Position numbers and translations under genes: made by a program. The notes beneath the pieces are model-generated. The model saw nothing but the letters and a program-made list of their open reading frames with translations. It did no database searches and was not told the DNA's origin. Shown here piece after piece: positions 52,429 through 64,000 of a DNA stretch of 64,000 nt (positions are counted from its first letter, which is position 1; each line of letters begins with the position of its first letter). This DNA comes from Cellvibrio sp. 79 (GTDB taxonomy: Bacteria > Pseudomonadota > Gammaproteobacteria > Pseudomonadales > Cellvibrionaceae), in NCBI GenBank assembly GCA_003056245.1, contig MVDH01000006.1, forward strand, positions 186,001 through 250,000. The letters run 5' to 3'.

Positions 52429-53214
52429 TTAACGTCGCGGCAGATATTTCAGGGGATCTACCGGAGTACCGTCACGACGAATTTCAAAGTGAAGTTTTAC
52501 CCGATCAGTACCGCTTGAACCCATATCGGCAATTACTTGTCCTACTTTAACCAAATCTCCTTCTTTCACTCTTAATCTTTCGTTGTGCGCGTAGGCGCTC
52601 AGGAAAGTTTCATTGTGTTTGATGATCAGCAACTTGCCGTATCCACGCAGCCCGCTTCCTGCATAAACTACTTGTCCACCAGCGGCTGCAAGCACAGGCT
52701 CTCCCAATTTCCCCCCAAGATCAATACCTTTATTAAATCCATCATTGCCCTGAAATGATGACAAAATTATTCCCCTCACCGGCCAGCGCCATTGTGGTGC
52801 ATGAGATTTAGCAATTATTTTATTAGTCGAATCTACTCTATGCGTTTTATTTTCTTTACGCACAGAAACAGAAGGATTAGGTAAGATTTTTTTACTTATC
52901 GAGGGAGCAGCGGCCTTTGCAGATAGCGCGCGACCACTTTCAGCACTGCCTGGCTTTGATAGTTGCATGTCCAAATGTATAATCTGAGAGGGACGAATAA
53001 TATAAGGAGCATTGATTTTGTTATGTTTTGCTAAATCTTCATACTTTAAACCGTACCGCCACGCAATAGAAAAAAGAGTATCTCCAGGTGCGACCACATA
53101 TGTTTTAGGTCGCCAGGTCGCAGTGCGGGATTTATCAGTAACAGGGGCCGATTGTTGGGAGCTACAGGATACGATCATCACCGTAGTGATCAGAATAACG
53201 AACAACCGGAACAT
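52429..53214 (-). CDS. nlpD: NlpD-type lipoprotein, LysM and degenerate M23 domains
   Basis: NlpD is the outer-membrane activator of the AmiC amidase during cell separation. The start MFRLFVILITTVMIVSC gives 261 residues with lipobox IVSC (Cys17). A LysM domain (TYVVAPGDTLFSIAWRYG, about 39-82) and a C-terminal LytM/M23 domain follow. The first zinc ligand is changed: NKGIDLGG replaces HxGxD, while YAHNERL and LHFEIR remain, so it is a non-catalytic activator as in E. coli. It precedes rpoS, and an rpoS promoter is often inside this gene. Confidence 0.93.
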   Translation of the reverse strand: MFRLFVILITTVMIVSCSSQQSAPVTDKSRTATWRPKTYVVAPGDTLFSIAWRYGLKYEDLAKHNKINAPYIIRPSQIIHLDMQLSKPGSAESGRALSAKAAAPSISKKILPNPSVSVRKENKTHRVDSTNKIIAKSHAPQWRWPVRGIILSSFQGNDGFNKGIDLGGKLGEPVLAAAGGQVVYAGSGLRGYGKLLIIKHNETFLSAYAHNERLRVKEGDLVKVGQVIADMGSSGTDRVKLHFEIRRDGTPVDPLKYLPRR

Positions 53215-53482
53215 TTGTACCTTGCAATAAAATACTGTTTCCGGCATAAAATCATTTACCTGCCATGATTATTTTTTAACCTCTCTTATGCCATTTTAGA
53301 CTTAATATTTTAAATTTATTTTAAAATTATCTAATATATTTATAAAAAAACGCACAAAAAGAGGTTTATAGGGCATAAAAACAGGTGCTTATTTGAAAAA
53401 CACGCACTTTTTTGAATCTAAAAACAATTGTCCTGACTGGCTTCAACCTCCTTTTCCCAGACTCTAGACTTTAGATGAAGAG

Positions 53483-54157
53483 TTATCGTGAAGTTCCTGA
53501 TAAAAAAGGAACAAATTTTACCGGTTCAAGAATTTGCGTGATGAAATTATCTGTTTCCCCGTCACGCAAAATCAAATGTAACTGTTGTTCACGCCCGCCT
53601 ATAGGAATAACTAAAACGCCACCGGGTGCCAATTGCTTTAAAAGTTCATCAGGTATTGATTGTGGAGCTGCAGTACTAAGGATTCCATCATAAGGGCCAG
53701 CCTCCGGCCAGCCAAATCCCCCATCTGCATGACGCAATTGGATATTGCGCAAGCCAATCTGACGAAAACGATCACGAGCTTTATCCTGCAGCGGCTTAAT
53801 GCGCTCTACGCTATAAACTTGTGGAACGAGCTGGGCAAGAATGCTGGTTTGGTAACCAGAACCAGTACCGACTTCAAGTACTTTGGATAATTTATTACCT
53901 GCTGCACCCAGCAATATTTCAGTCATGCGTGCAACGATATAAGGCTGGGAAATAGTCTGACCGTGACCTATGGGTAATGCTGTATCCTCATAAGCGCGAT
54001 GAGATAAGGCCTCATCAAGAAAAATATGGCGAGGAGTATTAAGCATTACATCCAATACTTTCATATTGGTTACGCCTTGATCACGCAGGCGCTGAATCAG
54101 ACGCTCACGGGTGCGTAGCGAGGTCATGCCAACGCCTTGCATCAATAAGTTAGTCAT
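53483..54157 (-). CDS. pcm: protein-L-isoaspartate O-methyltransferase
   Basis: Pcm repairs isoaspartyl residues with SAM. Starting at [20 protein letters not shown] (54157) it is 224 residues; a longer frame adds sequence overlapping the truD stop region. Conserved are [23 protein letters not shown] (read in parts), the SAM loop [17 protein letters not shown] and [10 protein letters not shown]. The AxR-type start helix and DTALPIG motif are diagnostic. It follows truD by 72 bases and precedes nlpD. Confidence 0.95.
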   Translation of the reverse strand: MTNLLMQGVGMTSLRTRERLIQRLRDQGVTNMKVLDVMLNTPRHIFLDEALSHRAYEDTALPIGHGQTISQPYIVARMTEILLGAAGNKLSKVLEVGTGSGYQTSILAQLVPQVYSVERIKPLQDKARDRFRQIGLRNIQLRHADGGFGWPEAGPYDGILSTAAPQSIPDELLKQLAPGGVLVIPIGGREQQLHLILRDGETDNFITQILEPVKFVPFLSGTSR

Positions 54158-54229
54158 CCCCAATCCCCTATCACCCAATACTAAAAAAGTTAAAGCTGCC
54201 ACTATAGCACAGGGCAAAGCATTACTAAC

Positions 54230-55201
54230 TTACTCAGCTATAACAACCGCTGTCTGCAAAGTAGACAATTCGCGTAGAATTGCGGTTGCAAATTCACCCG
54301 CATTTAACGAAAACTTTAATAGCAAATGATCGTGATGCCATTGATAACCGGCATTATGCGGTATCAATTGCAATGCTCGACGCTCTTGCAATAAACCTGC
54401 ATGTTCAAGTCCATTACACCACTCGCGCCAGTTGTCCAACACGTGCTGTTCAAACTCTGCCATTTGTCCGGCAACTAACGAACGCCCTCTTCCCCATAAA
54501 GGTCCAGTCGAAAAAAGCTCAACATCACCATCAAGGCACTGCGACCAATTCTCCGCAACCACACGTGCAGCCAATACCTGATTGAATAAAAAAGATCGCG
54601 CCGCCGATAGCATAAGGCCACGCTTTTGCTTATCCCGATAGCGTTTACTATCAATCAAGATTGCCTGCGCTTCTACCAAATTATTACCGTTATGACCAAA
54701 ACGCTGCTCACCAAAATAATTGGGAACACCGAAAGCAAAAACTTTCTCAATTTTTTGCACCAGCAATTCTCGATCATCAGTTTTTACATTACGTAAACAA
54801 ATAACAAAATGATTTTGCTGATGGTCACCACGACGCAGTTTTTGTTGATGGCGAGAGACATTAAGAAGCTGAATTGAATCGGAATTGATGGTTTCCCAAA
54901 TTGGCTCAGGTCCCTTCGGTAAATAAACACTAAACCACTGTGTCGTAACTGCATGGCGATCTTTTCGGCCACAATAACCAATGTCGTTAACATTCACACC
55001 TGCTAACGTTGCAATCTTTTCTGCTACCCAGGCTGTATTTTCACCTCTTTTACGGATATGTAAAAAAACATGCTCTCCCGAACCACCGGGAGAAAACCCC
55101 AGATCCTCATCCACTTGAAAATCTTCAGGCTGCTCACGGAAAATGGCAGTAGCACTTAATTCACCGTAAGCACGAGGAAAATCCAGATTAAATTCAGTCA
55201 A
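54230..55201 (-). CDS. truD: tRNA pseudouridine synthase D
   Basis: TruD makes pseudouridine-13 in tRNA Glu. The 323-residue protein has the family motifs FREQPEDFQVDE, GYCGRKDRHAVTTQWFSV (catalytic Asp in KDRH) and the insertion-domain block VPNYFGEQRFGHNGNN. It starts 11 bases after the YheT-type hydrolase and is followed by pcm, with no surE between them. Length is typical. Confidence 0.95.
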   Translation of the reverse strand: MTEFNLDFPRAYGELSATAIFREQPEDFQVDEDLGFSPGGSGEHVFLHIRKRGENTAWVAEKIATLAGVNVNDIGYCGRKDRHAVTTQWFSVYLPKGPEPIWETINSDSIQLLNVSRHQQKLRRGDHQQNHFVICLRNVKTDDRELLVQKIEKVFAFGVPNYFGEQRFGHNGNNLVEAQAILIDSKRYRDKQKRGLMLSAARSFLFNQVLAARVVAENWSQCLDGDVELFSTGPLWGRGRSLVAGQMAEFEQHVLDNWREWCNGLEHAGLLQERRALQLIPHNAGYQWHHDHLLLKFSLNAGEFATAILRELSTLQTAVVIAE

Positions 55202-55212
55202 AACATACCTGC

Positions 55213-56193
55213 TTATTTAGTTACAGTAAAAAATTCGAGAAAACGTTGATCCAGCCACCACTCATAGTCATGACTAAAAAAACCAACATGTCCCCCAGTG
55301 GTGGTGACTTCAAGTGCTATCCAAGGATGATTTTCAGAAATTTTCTGTGGAATACAATCATCATTTAAAAAAGGGTCATTCTGCGCAGATACCATGAGGC
55401 ATGGAATCGCAATTTTTTCGAGTACATGTACTGCACTGGCTTTTGCATGCAATTCACGTGCATTCGCAAAACCATTCATCGGTGCGGAAAAAATATCATC
55501 ATAGGAATAAAAACTGTTGACGCCCATATATCTGGATAAATCAATCTTGCCGGGATATTTTAATGCCTTGCGTTTTAATCGCCACTTCATACTGGTAACA
55601 AAATACATTCGATAAATCAGGTTAGACCATTTATCCAATGTCTTCACGCACCCAGCCAGATCAACAGGAACTGAAGCCGCACAAACAGATTTTATTCCAC
55701 GGAGGCGAACCGCCTCACCTTGATCACCCAGCCATTTCAAAACAATATTGCCGCCCAAAGAATAGGCTGCCAGATAAATTTCTGTATACCCTTGCCGGGA
55801 GGCCCAGCAAATTACATCGTCAAAATCCTGCGTTGATCCAGCAAAATATAATCGAAATGATGGATTATCCGGATCACCGCAACCACGTAAATTCCAGGTA
55901 AGTACATCAACTGGCTCCCCATTAATTCCTTGCCGTAATGTTGTTTGAGCCATACCTAATACATAAGGTTGTTGATTGCTACCTTCCAATCCATGGGAAA
56001 TAATTAATAACCGTGTTTGTGGCTGCGCACTGGCTAAATATAAATTTCCACTTAATTGATCTCCATCCTGAGTATGAATACATATAGAACGGGACTTTAA
56101 TTTAATACGGCGCAACAATACCGGCAGTTGTGTTTGTAAATGTCCATTAAACATCCACCAGGGAGAGCGAAAATCGGAATTTTTTAGCGTCAT
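55213..56193 (-). CDS. yheT: alpha/beta hydrolase, YheT type
   Basis: The 326-residue hydrolase has the COG0429/YheT layout: WWMFNGHLQTQLPVLLRR near the N-terminus, the oxyanion region IISHGLEGSNQQPYVLG, and the nucleophile elbow AAYSLGGNIVLKWLG (Ser). It ends with the conserved TTTGGHVGFF (catalytic His). The catalytic Asp is in NDPFLNDD. Substrate is unknown; family members are probably esterases. It is inserted between ispF and truD on the same strand, where E. coli has no such gene. Confidence 0.88.
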   Translation of the reverse strand: MTLKNSDFRSPWWMFNGHLQTQLPVLLRRIKLKSRSICIHTQDGDQLSGNLYLASAQPQTRLLIISHGLEGSNQQPYVLGMAQTTLRQGINGEPVDVLTWNLRGCGDPDNPSFRLYFAGSTQDFDDVICWASRQGYTEIYLAAYSLGGNIVLKWLGDQGEAVRLRGIKSVCAASVPVDLAGCVKTLDKWSNLIYRMYFVTSMKWRLKRKALKYPGKIDLSRYMGVNSFYSYDDIFSAPMNGFANARELHAKASAVHVLEKIAIPCLMVSAQNDPFLNDDCIPQKISENHPWIALEVTTTGGHVGFFSHDYEWWLDQRFLEFFTVTK

Positions 56194-56219
56194 ATGATGA
56201 AATCCTTATCAGTAAAAAA

Positions 56220-56699
56220 TTATATTTTTTCAAGTAAAACCACAGCGTAACAAGCGATACCTTCTTCGCGCCCGGTGAACCCCAAACGTTCTGTTGTGGT
56301 TGCTTTTACATTGATCTGACTGGAGGAGGATTGCAAATCAGCAGCAATAGTTTCATGCATGCGCGGGATATAATTTGCCATACGTGGGGCTTGGGCAACT
56401 ATAGTCATATCTGCATTGACCAATTTCCAGCCTTGCTGATTAACTTTTGCATACACCATGCGCAATAATGAACGGCTATCTGCATTGCGATACTGCATAT
56501 CAGTATCAGGGAAATGCTTGCCTATATCACCCAAAGCTGCCGCCCCCAACAATGCATCGCATAATGCATGCAAGAGCACATCACCATCTGAATGTGCGAC
56601 TAACCCATGATGATGTGGGATGACTACACCACCAATAACAATTTTATCCCCGTCACCAAACGCGTGAACATCGTAGCCATTACCTATGCGCATCGACAT
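56220..56699 (-). CDS. ispF: 2-C-methyl-D-erythritol 2,4-cyclodiphosphate synthase
   Basis: IspF is the cyclising step of the non-mevalonate isoprenoid pathway. The 159-residue trimeric enzyme has the metal-site motif [12 protein letters not shown] (Asp and His), [21 protein letters not shown] with the third ligand His, and the C-terminal [20 protein letters not shown]. It is 26 bases downstream of ispD on the same strand. Confidence 0.97.
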   Translation of the reverse strand: MSMRIGNGYDVHAFGDGDKIVIGGVVIPHHHGLVAHSDGDVLLHALCDALLGAAALGDIGKHFPDTDMQYRNADSRSLLRMVYAKVNQQGWKLVNADMTIVAQAPRMANYIPRMHETIAADLQSSSSQINVKATTTERLGFTGREEGIACYAVVLLEKI

Positions 56700-56725
56700 A
56701 AAAAATTCCGCAAATTAAAAGAGTA

Positions 56726-57448
56726 CTAATCAATATTGTTTTGTTGCTGCATGAGCATAGCAGCAATCGCCAGATCCTCCTGGCGAGTGATTTTAATATT
56801 ATCGTTGCGCCCTTGAACCATTAGTGGGCGATGACCATAAATCTCCAACGCAGAGGCTTCATCAGTAATTGCTTTTCCGTCGAGCAAAGCCTGCTGTAAA
56901 CAATTGCGTAGTAAGCCCAAACGAAATAATTGCGGGGTTTGTGCCTGCCAAAGCGGGCTGCGATCAATTGTTTTATCAATAACCCTATTGGAAACCTGTT
57001 TCAAGGTATCACTAACTGGTACACCTAAAATGCCACCAACGTGATGATCTGCTACAGCCTCGATCAGTTTTATAATTTCTTGCGCACGCACACAAGGGCG
57101 AGCTGCGTCATGAATCAAAACCCAATCTGTATCTTTTGCTTGTGCAGGCAATGCATTTAATCCGTTTAATACTGAATCTGCACGCTCACAACCACCGTCA
57201 ACACGAATAATATTTTTGTCTGAAGCGCAAGCCAATGACGGCCATAATTCATCATCTCCAGCCAGCACAAGATGAACATTGTTAATTATCGAAATTGACT
57301 GCAAGCGCTCTAATGTATGTTCCAGAACCGTTTTGCCTAAAAGAGGCAGATATTGTTTGGGGTAATTAGCGCCCATACGCGAACCAACACCCGCGGCCGG
57401 GACTATAACCCAATAAGCGGGTACTTGAGAAAAATCAGGAGAATTCAT
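56726..57448 (-). CDS. ispD: 2-C-methyl-D-erythritol 4-phosphate cytidylyltransferase
   Basis: IspD couples CTP to MEP in the isoprenoid pathway. The 240-residue protein has the CTP-binding start PAAGVGSRMGANYPKQYLPL (Arg and Lys contacts), VLIHDAARPCV and TDEASALEIYG, and ends with IKITRQEDLAIA. It is 49 bases after ftsB and 26 before ispF. Confidence 0.97.
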   Translation of the reverse strand: MNSPDFSQVPAYWVIVPAAGVGSRMGANYPKQYLPLLGKTVLEHTLERLQSISIINNVHLVLAGDDELWPSLACASDKNIIRVDGGCERADSVLNGLNALPAQAKDTDWVLIHDAARPCVRAQEIIKLIEAVADHHVGGILGVPVSDTLKQVSNRVIDKTIDRSPLWQAQTPQLFRLGLLRNCLQQALLDGKAITDEASALEIYGHRPLMVQGRNDNIKITRQEDLAIAAMLMQQQNNID

Positions 57449-57497
57449 GGGGATAATCAGATGTGAGTGGTAAGTTCATACCAGCAAGATTTTACGG

Positions 57498-57776
57498 TTA
57501 CTGCTTCTCATCCAGCAACATAAAAAAAGTTTCGTCTTTCTTGATAAGGCCAATATCGTTGCGGGCACGCTCTTCAATAGTGTCGAGACCGGATTTCAAC
57601 TCTTCAACCTCAACATCCAGAATGCGGTTGCGTTCACGCATACGATCATTTTCGGCTTGTTGCAGATGAATTTCACCTTCCAGGCGATGGGCATGGGCAA
57701 GGCTGCCATCACCGATCCATAACCGGTATTGCAGGTAGGCCAATAAAATAATCAAAATGCCCAGCAACCATTTCAT
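57498..57776 (-). CDS. ftsB: cell-division protein FtsB
   Basis: FtsB is a bitopic divisome protein that pairs with FtsL and FtsQ. The 92-residue protein has a short cytoplasmic start, one membrane helix (about 3-19), a Trp-containing juxtamembrane stretch YLQYRLWIGDGSL and a periplasmic coiled-coil rich in Leu/Glu repeats (RLEGEIHLQQAENDRMRERN in parts). The E(R/L)AR(N/E)DIGLIKKDETFF motif is the family signature. It lies between eno and ispD as in other gammaproteobacteria. Confidence 0.94.
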   Translation of the reverse strand: MKWLLGILIILLAYLQYRLWIGDGSLAHAHRLEGEIHLQQAENDRMRERNRILDVEVEELKSGLDTIEERARNDIGLIKKDETFFMLLDEKQ

Positions 57777-57854
57777 AGTGTTACATCAATGCCAGATTTT
57801 TTATTTTAACTAAATGAAAATTTATTCTTAACCGAAAACAATAACAACCAAAGC

Positions 57855-57882
57855 AATAAAGGCCGAAACTTCGGCCTTTATT
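57855..57882 (-). terminator. hairpin between eno and ftsB
   Basis: AATAAAGGCCGA pairs with TCGGCCTTTATT around AACT, a 12-base stem 11 bases after the eno stop, then CTTTATT-rich sequence on the minus strand. It probably partly terminates eno ahead of ftsB. Confidence 0.72.
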
Positions 57883-57892
57883 ACTTCTGCTC

Positions 57893-59218
<1,326 letters not shown>

Positions 59219-59242
59219 TTAATTTATCCAATATCCAAAAAA

Positions 59243-60124
<882 letters not shown>

Positions 60125-60154
60125 TTAAAAAAGACCAAGACACAATAGGTTCAA

Positions 60155-60172
60155 GGCGCAATAAATTGCGCC
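60155..60172. repeat. REP-like palindrome between pyrG and kdsA
   Basis: GGCGCAATAAATTGCGCC forms a 7-8 base stem in the intercistronic gap. On the minus strand the sequence reads CGTAGGGCGCAATTTATTGCGCC, a form resembling bacterial REP elements (TAGGG plus palindrome). Only one copy is seen in the window. Confidence 0.5.
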
Positions 60173-60180
60173 CTACGGAA

Positions 60181-61854
<1,674 letters not shown>

Positions 61855-62012
61855 TCAGTGCCCGGCAGTGCGAGCCATGGGATTTATCGTTCAGGACGGG
61901 GCGCCAGAGTAACAGAAATGACCTTTCTGCTCAATGAAAAGCTGGGAACTGACGAAGCCCGTTGTGAAATAAGTGATTGATCTAGAAAAGATTGAGGGAA
62001 GCTGGCGGCAAC

Positions 62013-62474
62013 CTAGTAATCGCCAGATGTATTGGCAAAAGCCGCTTGTATATGTCGACTGGAAAAACCTCTTGAGTGTAAAAAGCGCATTTGTTTGGCT
62101 TTTTCACGCCCATCACTAGGGAGTTGATGAAAACGTTTATTACGAACCTCCTGCGCGAGCAAAGACCAGCTAGCATCTGCCTCATCAACTAATGAATTAA
62201 TCAATGGTATTGCTATACCACGGTCACGTAGCTCCAGCCTGATTAATACACTCCCCTTGCCTTGACGCTGCCTCATTGCAATAAACGCTTCTGCAAAGCG
62301 CTCGTCTGACTGCAGGTTTTGCTCTATTAATATTGCAATTGCTTGAGTGATCAATGTTGAATCAGAAAATTTACGCCCCAATTTTTCGATCAGTTCTTCC
62401 ACAGAATGCTCACGCATAGCCAGCATATTCATAGCGGCAAGGCGCACATCAGAAAGAGTAACTTGCTCAGACAT
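62013..62474 (-). CDS. recX: RecX regulatory protein
   Basis: RecX binds RecA filaments and limits their activity. The 153-residue protein has helical repeats with the signature LAMREHSVEELIEKLGRKF, SDERFAEAFIAMRQRQGKG and IRLELRDRGI, ending in LHSRGFSSRHIQAAF. It lies downstream of recA on the same strand but with a DUF4136 lipoprotein gene between them, so recA and recX are not adjacent. The 200-base spacer to pyrG shows no gene. Confidence 0.92.
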   Translation of the reverse strand: MSEQVTLSDVRLAAMNMLAMREHSVEELIEKLGRKFSDSTLITQAIAILIEQNLQSDERFAEAFIAMRQRQGKGSVLIRLELRDRGIAIPLINSLVDEADASWSLLAQEVRNKRFHQLPSDGREKAKQMRFLHSRGFSSRHIQAAFANTSGDY

Positions 62475-62536
62475 AAATTATTTTCCTGATAACATTCGAT
62501 TACAAAATCCATTAAGCATTTTTGCTCAATTAACAC

Positions 62537-62563
62537 CCAAAAAAATGGCCGCAATCGCGGCCA
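62537..62563 (-). terminator. terminator of the DUF4136 gene
   Basis: TGGCCGC (62546-62552) pairs with GCGGCCA (62557-62563) around AATC; on the minus strand TTTTTTTGGG follows. It lies 23 bases after the lipoprotein stop, ahead of recX. Confidence 0.85.
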
Positions 62564-62585
62564 CTCTTCCCATATTCATTTACAT

Positions 62586-63170
62586 CTATTTTGATACAGT
62601 TTGCACGGGCGGGAAATAAGCAATTACCTCTGTTACCGCTTTGCTTAACACCTCGCGTTGCTGTTGTGGAGCCATACCACGACTCAAACGTTTTTCTGAA
62701 ACGCCTCGCCAAATAGGCTTTTCTGTTTTTGCATCAACAATATCAACAATCAAACTACCCTGGTTATATACTCGCAATCCTGCACCGGGACCGTGAAAAA
62801 ACGGACTCGGGTAACGATAATAACCACGACCATAAAATCCAAAACCATAAAGATCGTCATAACTGCGCGGATCTATTTTCTCTTCCACCACCACATGGTA
62901 GCTCACAATAAAATCCGGTTTTGCACCTGCAGCAGCACTTTGATAACGCTTCGTCAGCTCACTTTGCAATGCTGAATGAATATGGCCAAGCGTGAAGGGG
63001 GAAATCAGAATATTTTCTTTAGTGTCTTGTTTGGTCTCCGCCACATTAAAGGTTTTAAGTGCTGAGAAATCATAGTCAGCCTGATGATCAGTCTCTACAT
63101 ATGGTTGGGTAGTACAGCCTGCAAATAATAATGAACTGCATAATGCAATCAACAAAGTAAACTTTTTCAT
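62586..63170 (-). CDS. DUF4136 lipoprotein
   Basis: The start MKKFTLLIALCSSLLFAGC (194 residues, AGG-type Shine-Dalgarno upstream) gives a clean lipoprotein signal with lipobox FAGC (Cys19) followed by Thr, so outer-membrane sorting is expected. The mature protein fits DUF4136: DYDFSALKTFNV, PDFIVSYHVVVEEK, then a Gly/Tyr/Pro-rich stretch (YGFGFYGRGYYRYPSPF) and GSLIVDIVDAKTEKPIWRGVSEKRLS. Function unknown. A longer frame to 63329 overlaps the recA terminator and is rejected. Confidence 0.9.
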   Translation of the reverse strand: MKKFTLLIALCSSLLFAGCTTQPYVETDHQADYDFSALKTFNVAETKQDTKENILISPFTLGHIHSALQSELTKRYQSAAAGAKPDFIVSYHVVVEEKIDPRSYDDLYGFGFYGRGYYRYPSPFFHGPGAGLRVYNQGSLIVDIVDAKTEKPIWRGVSEKRLSRGMAPQQQREVLSKAVTEVIAYFPPVQTVSK

Positions 63171-63304
63171 ACCTGCCTCGATTTCACTAATCATGGAACT
63201 TAAATGCCCTATCCTATTATTAATGCTGGATTTTTTTGACCCGCTTTCAATAACTAAAATCAGAATACTGAGCACAACGAACACTGGCAAGAAGAATTCT
63301 GTAA

Positions 63305-63342
63305 TAAAAAGCCCCCGCTGTGCAGACACCGGGGGCTTTTTA
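63305..63342 (-). terminator. terminator of recA
   Basis: AAAAGCCCCCG pairs with CGGGGGCTTTT around a 12-base loop; on the minus strand it is followed by TTTTTATTAC, 17 bases after the recA stop. Confidence 0.92.
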
Positions 63343-63358
63343 TGTTTTATACAAAGAA

Positions 63359-64000
63359 TCAGGCTTCAATATCTTCTGCGTCACCGCCGCTTGCACTTAA
63401 TGAGAGTGCCGGTGTCGCCAAAAGTTCAGAGCGAACTTTTTGTTCCAACTCTTGCGAAACAGCAGGATTTTCCTGCAGGAACTTCATTACATTATTTTTG
63501 CCCTGACCAATTTTGTTGCCCTGGTAGCTATACCAGGCCCCCGCCTTATCGATCAAACCCAATTTAACTCCATAATCAACTACTTCACCCATGCGGTTAA
63601 TGCCCGAACCATACAGGATCTGGAATTCGGCCTGTTTAAATGGTGGCGCTACTTTGTTTTTAACAACTTTTACACGAGTTTCAGAGCCAATAACCTCCTC
63701 CCCCTCTTTTACTGCACCAATACGACGAATATCCAATCGCACAGATGCATAAAATTTCAATGCGTTACCGCCGGTAGTAGTTTCAGGGTTGCCGAACATG
63801 ACACCGATTTTCATCCGGATCTGGTTAATAAAAATCACCAGACAGTTGGCATTTTTAATATTACCGGTGATTTTACGCAGCGCTTGGGACATCAAACGCG
63901 CTTGCAAGCCTACGTGATGATCCCCCATCTCACCCTCAATTTCAGCACGAGGTGTCAACGCCGCTACCGAGTCGACAACCAGCACATCAACTGCACCAGA
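63359..64000 (-). CDS. recA: recombinase RecA (C-terminal 213 residues)
   Basis: Only the C-terminal part is in the window; the gene continues beyond base 64000. Conserved are [21 protein letters not shown] (Walker B and following; read in parts), the L2-type segment [32 protein letters not shown], and [11 protein letters not shown]. The C-terminal acidic tail is [10 protein letters not shown]. RecA forms filaments on single-stranded DNA, performs strand exchange and activates LexA cleavage. The promoter and SOS box lie outside the window. Confidence 0.97.
   Translation of the reverse strand, partial: SGAVDVLVVDSVAALTPRAEIEGEMGDHHVGLQARLMSQALRKITGNIKNANCLVIFINQIRMKIGVMFGNPETTTGGNALKFYASVRLDIRRIGAVKEGEEVIGSETRVKVVKNKVAPPFKQAEFQILYGSGINRMGEVVDYGVKLGLIDKAGAWYSYQGNKIGQGKNNVMKFLQENPAVSQELEQKVRSELLATPALSLSASGGDAEDIEA

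Overview
The window is a chromosomal housekeeping segment of a gammaproteobacterium. Gene order and protein sequences point to the Cellvibrio/Pseudomonas side of the class. Supporting signs are: rpmF-plsX-fabD-fabG running away from rluC, with rluC divergent from rne; a yccA homologue followed by tusDCBE; rpoE-rseA-rseB-rseC divergent from nadB and next to sdhE; and pyrG-kdsA-eno-ftsB-ispD-ispF-truD-pcm-nlpD-rpoS. The poly-serine linker in a secreted lipoprotein at 16.8-18.4 kb is typical of Cellvibrio-type organisms. The genus is an inference. No prophage, insertion sequence, integron, CRISPR array or rRNA operon was seen.

Layout. 0-3 kb: fatty-acid and phospholipid genes (fabG fragment, fabD, plsX, rpmF, yceD). 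3-5.3 kb: maf-type pyrophosphatase, a HAD phosphatase and rluC. 5.3-9 kb: a long leader and RNase E. 9.1-11.6 kb: tRNA-Ser(UGA), a YccA-type membrane protein and the tusDCBE sulfur relay. 11.6-16 kb: yajC, a short AraC-type regulator, bcp, a diguanylate cyclase and the agmatine pathway aguBA. 16-18.5 kb: a lipoprotein pair including a zinc metalloprotease. 18.6-24 kb: a membrane J-domain protein, cmoM, a GIY-YIG protein, a DTW-domain tRNA modification enzyme and an M16 protease. 24-27.4 kb: a tail-anchored PP2C phosphatase with a membrane Ser/Thr kinase carrying PEGA and SUMF1 domains. 27.4-34.3 kb: an RNA methyltransferase, a Tat-exported oxidoreductase, several membrane proteins and a PiT phosphate transporter. 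34.5-39.4 kb: cold-shock protein, FNR/Anr regulator with DUF4202 and SirB2 proteins, trhO and bolA. 39.4-41.6 kb: dgkA, a PAP2 phosphatase and an MJ1255-type glycosyltransferase. 41.6-49.2 kb: arfB, the sigma-E operon, nadB, ygfX/sdhE and a membrane diguanylate cyclase. 49.4-64 kb: ygfZ, an HDOD protein, the long rpoS-to-pyrG block on the minus strand, recX, a DUF4136 lipoprotein and the 3' part of recA.

Functional themes. RNA metabolism and tRNA modification are heavily represented (rluC, rne, tusDCBE, cmoM, DTW protein, RsmF-like enzyme, trhO, truD, arfB). So is envelope and stress control: rpoE/rseABC, rpoS/nlpD, fnr, cold shock, and two diguanylate cyclases plus an HDOD protein. The least familiar content is the PP2C/kinase-PEGA-SUMF1 pair, the metalloprotease/lipoprotein pair, the cyclase with a beta-rich periplasmic domain, a two-gene membrane cassette at 30.1-31.3 kb, and an apparently ownerless terminator at 35.1 kb. 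None of these is proven to be a new system; they are the places to look.
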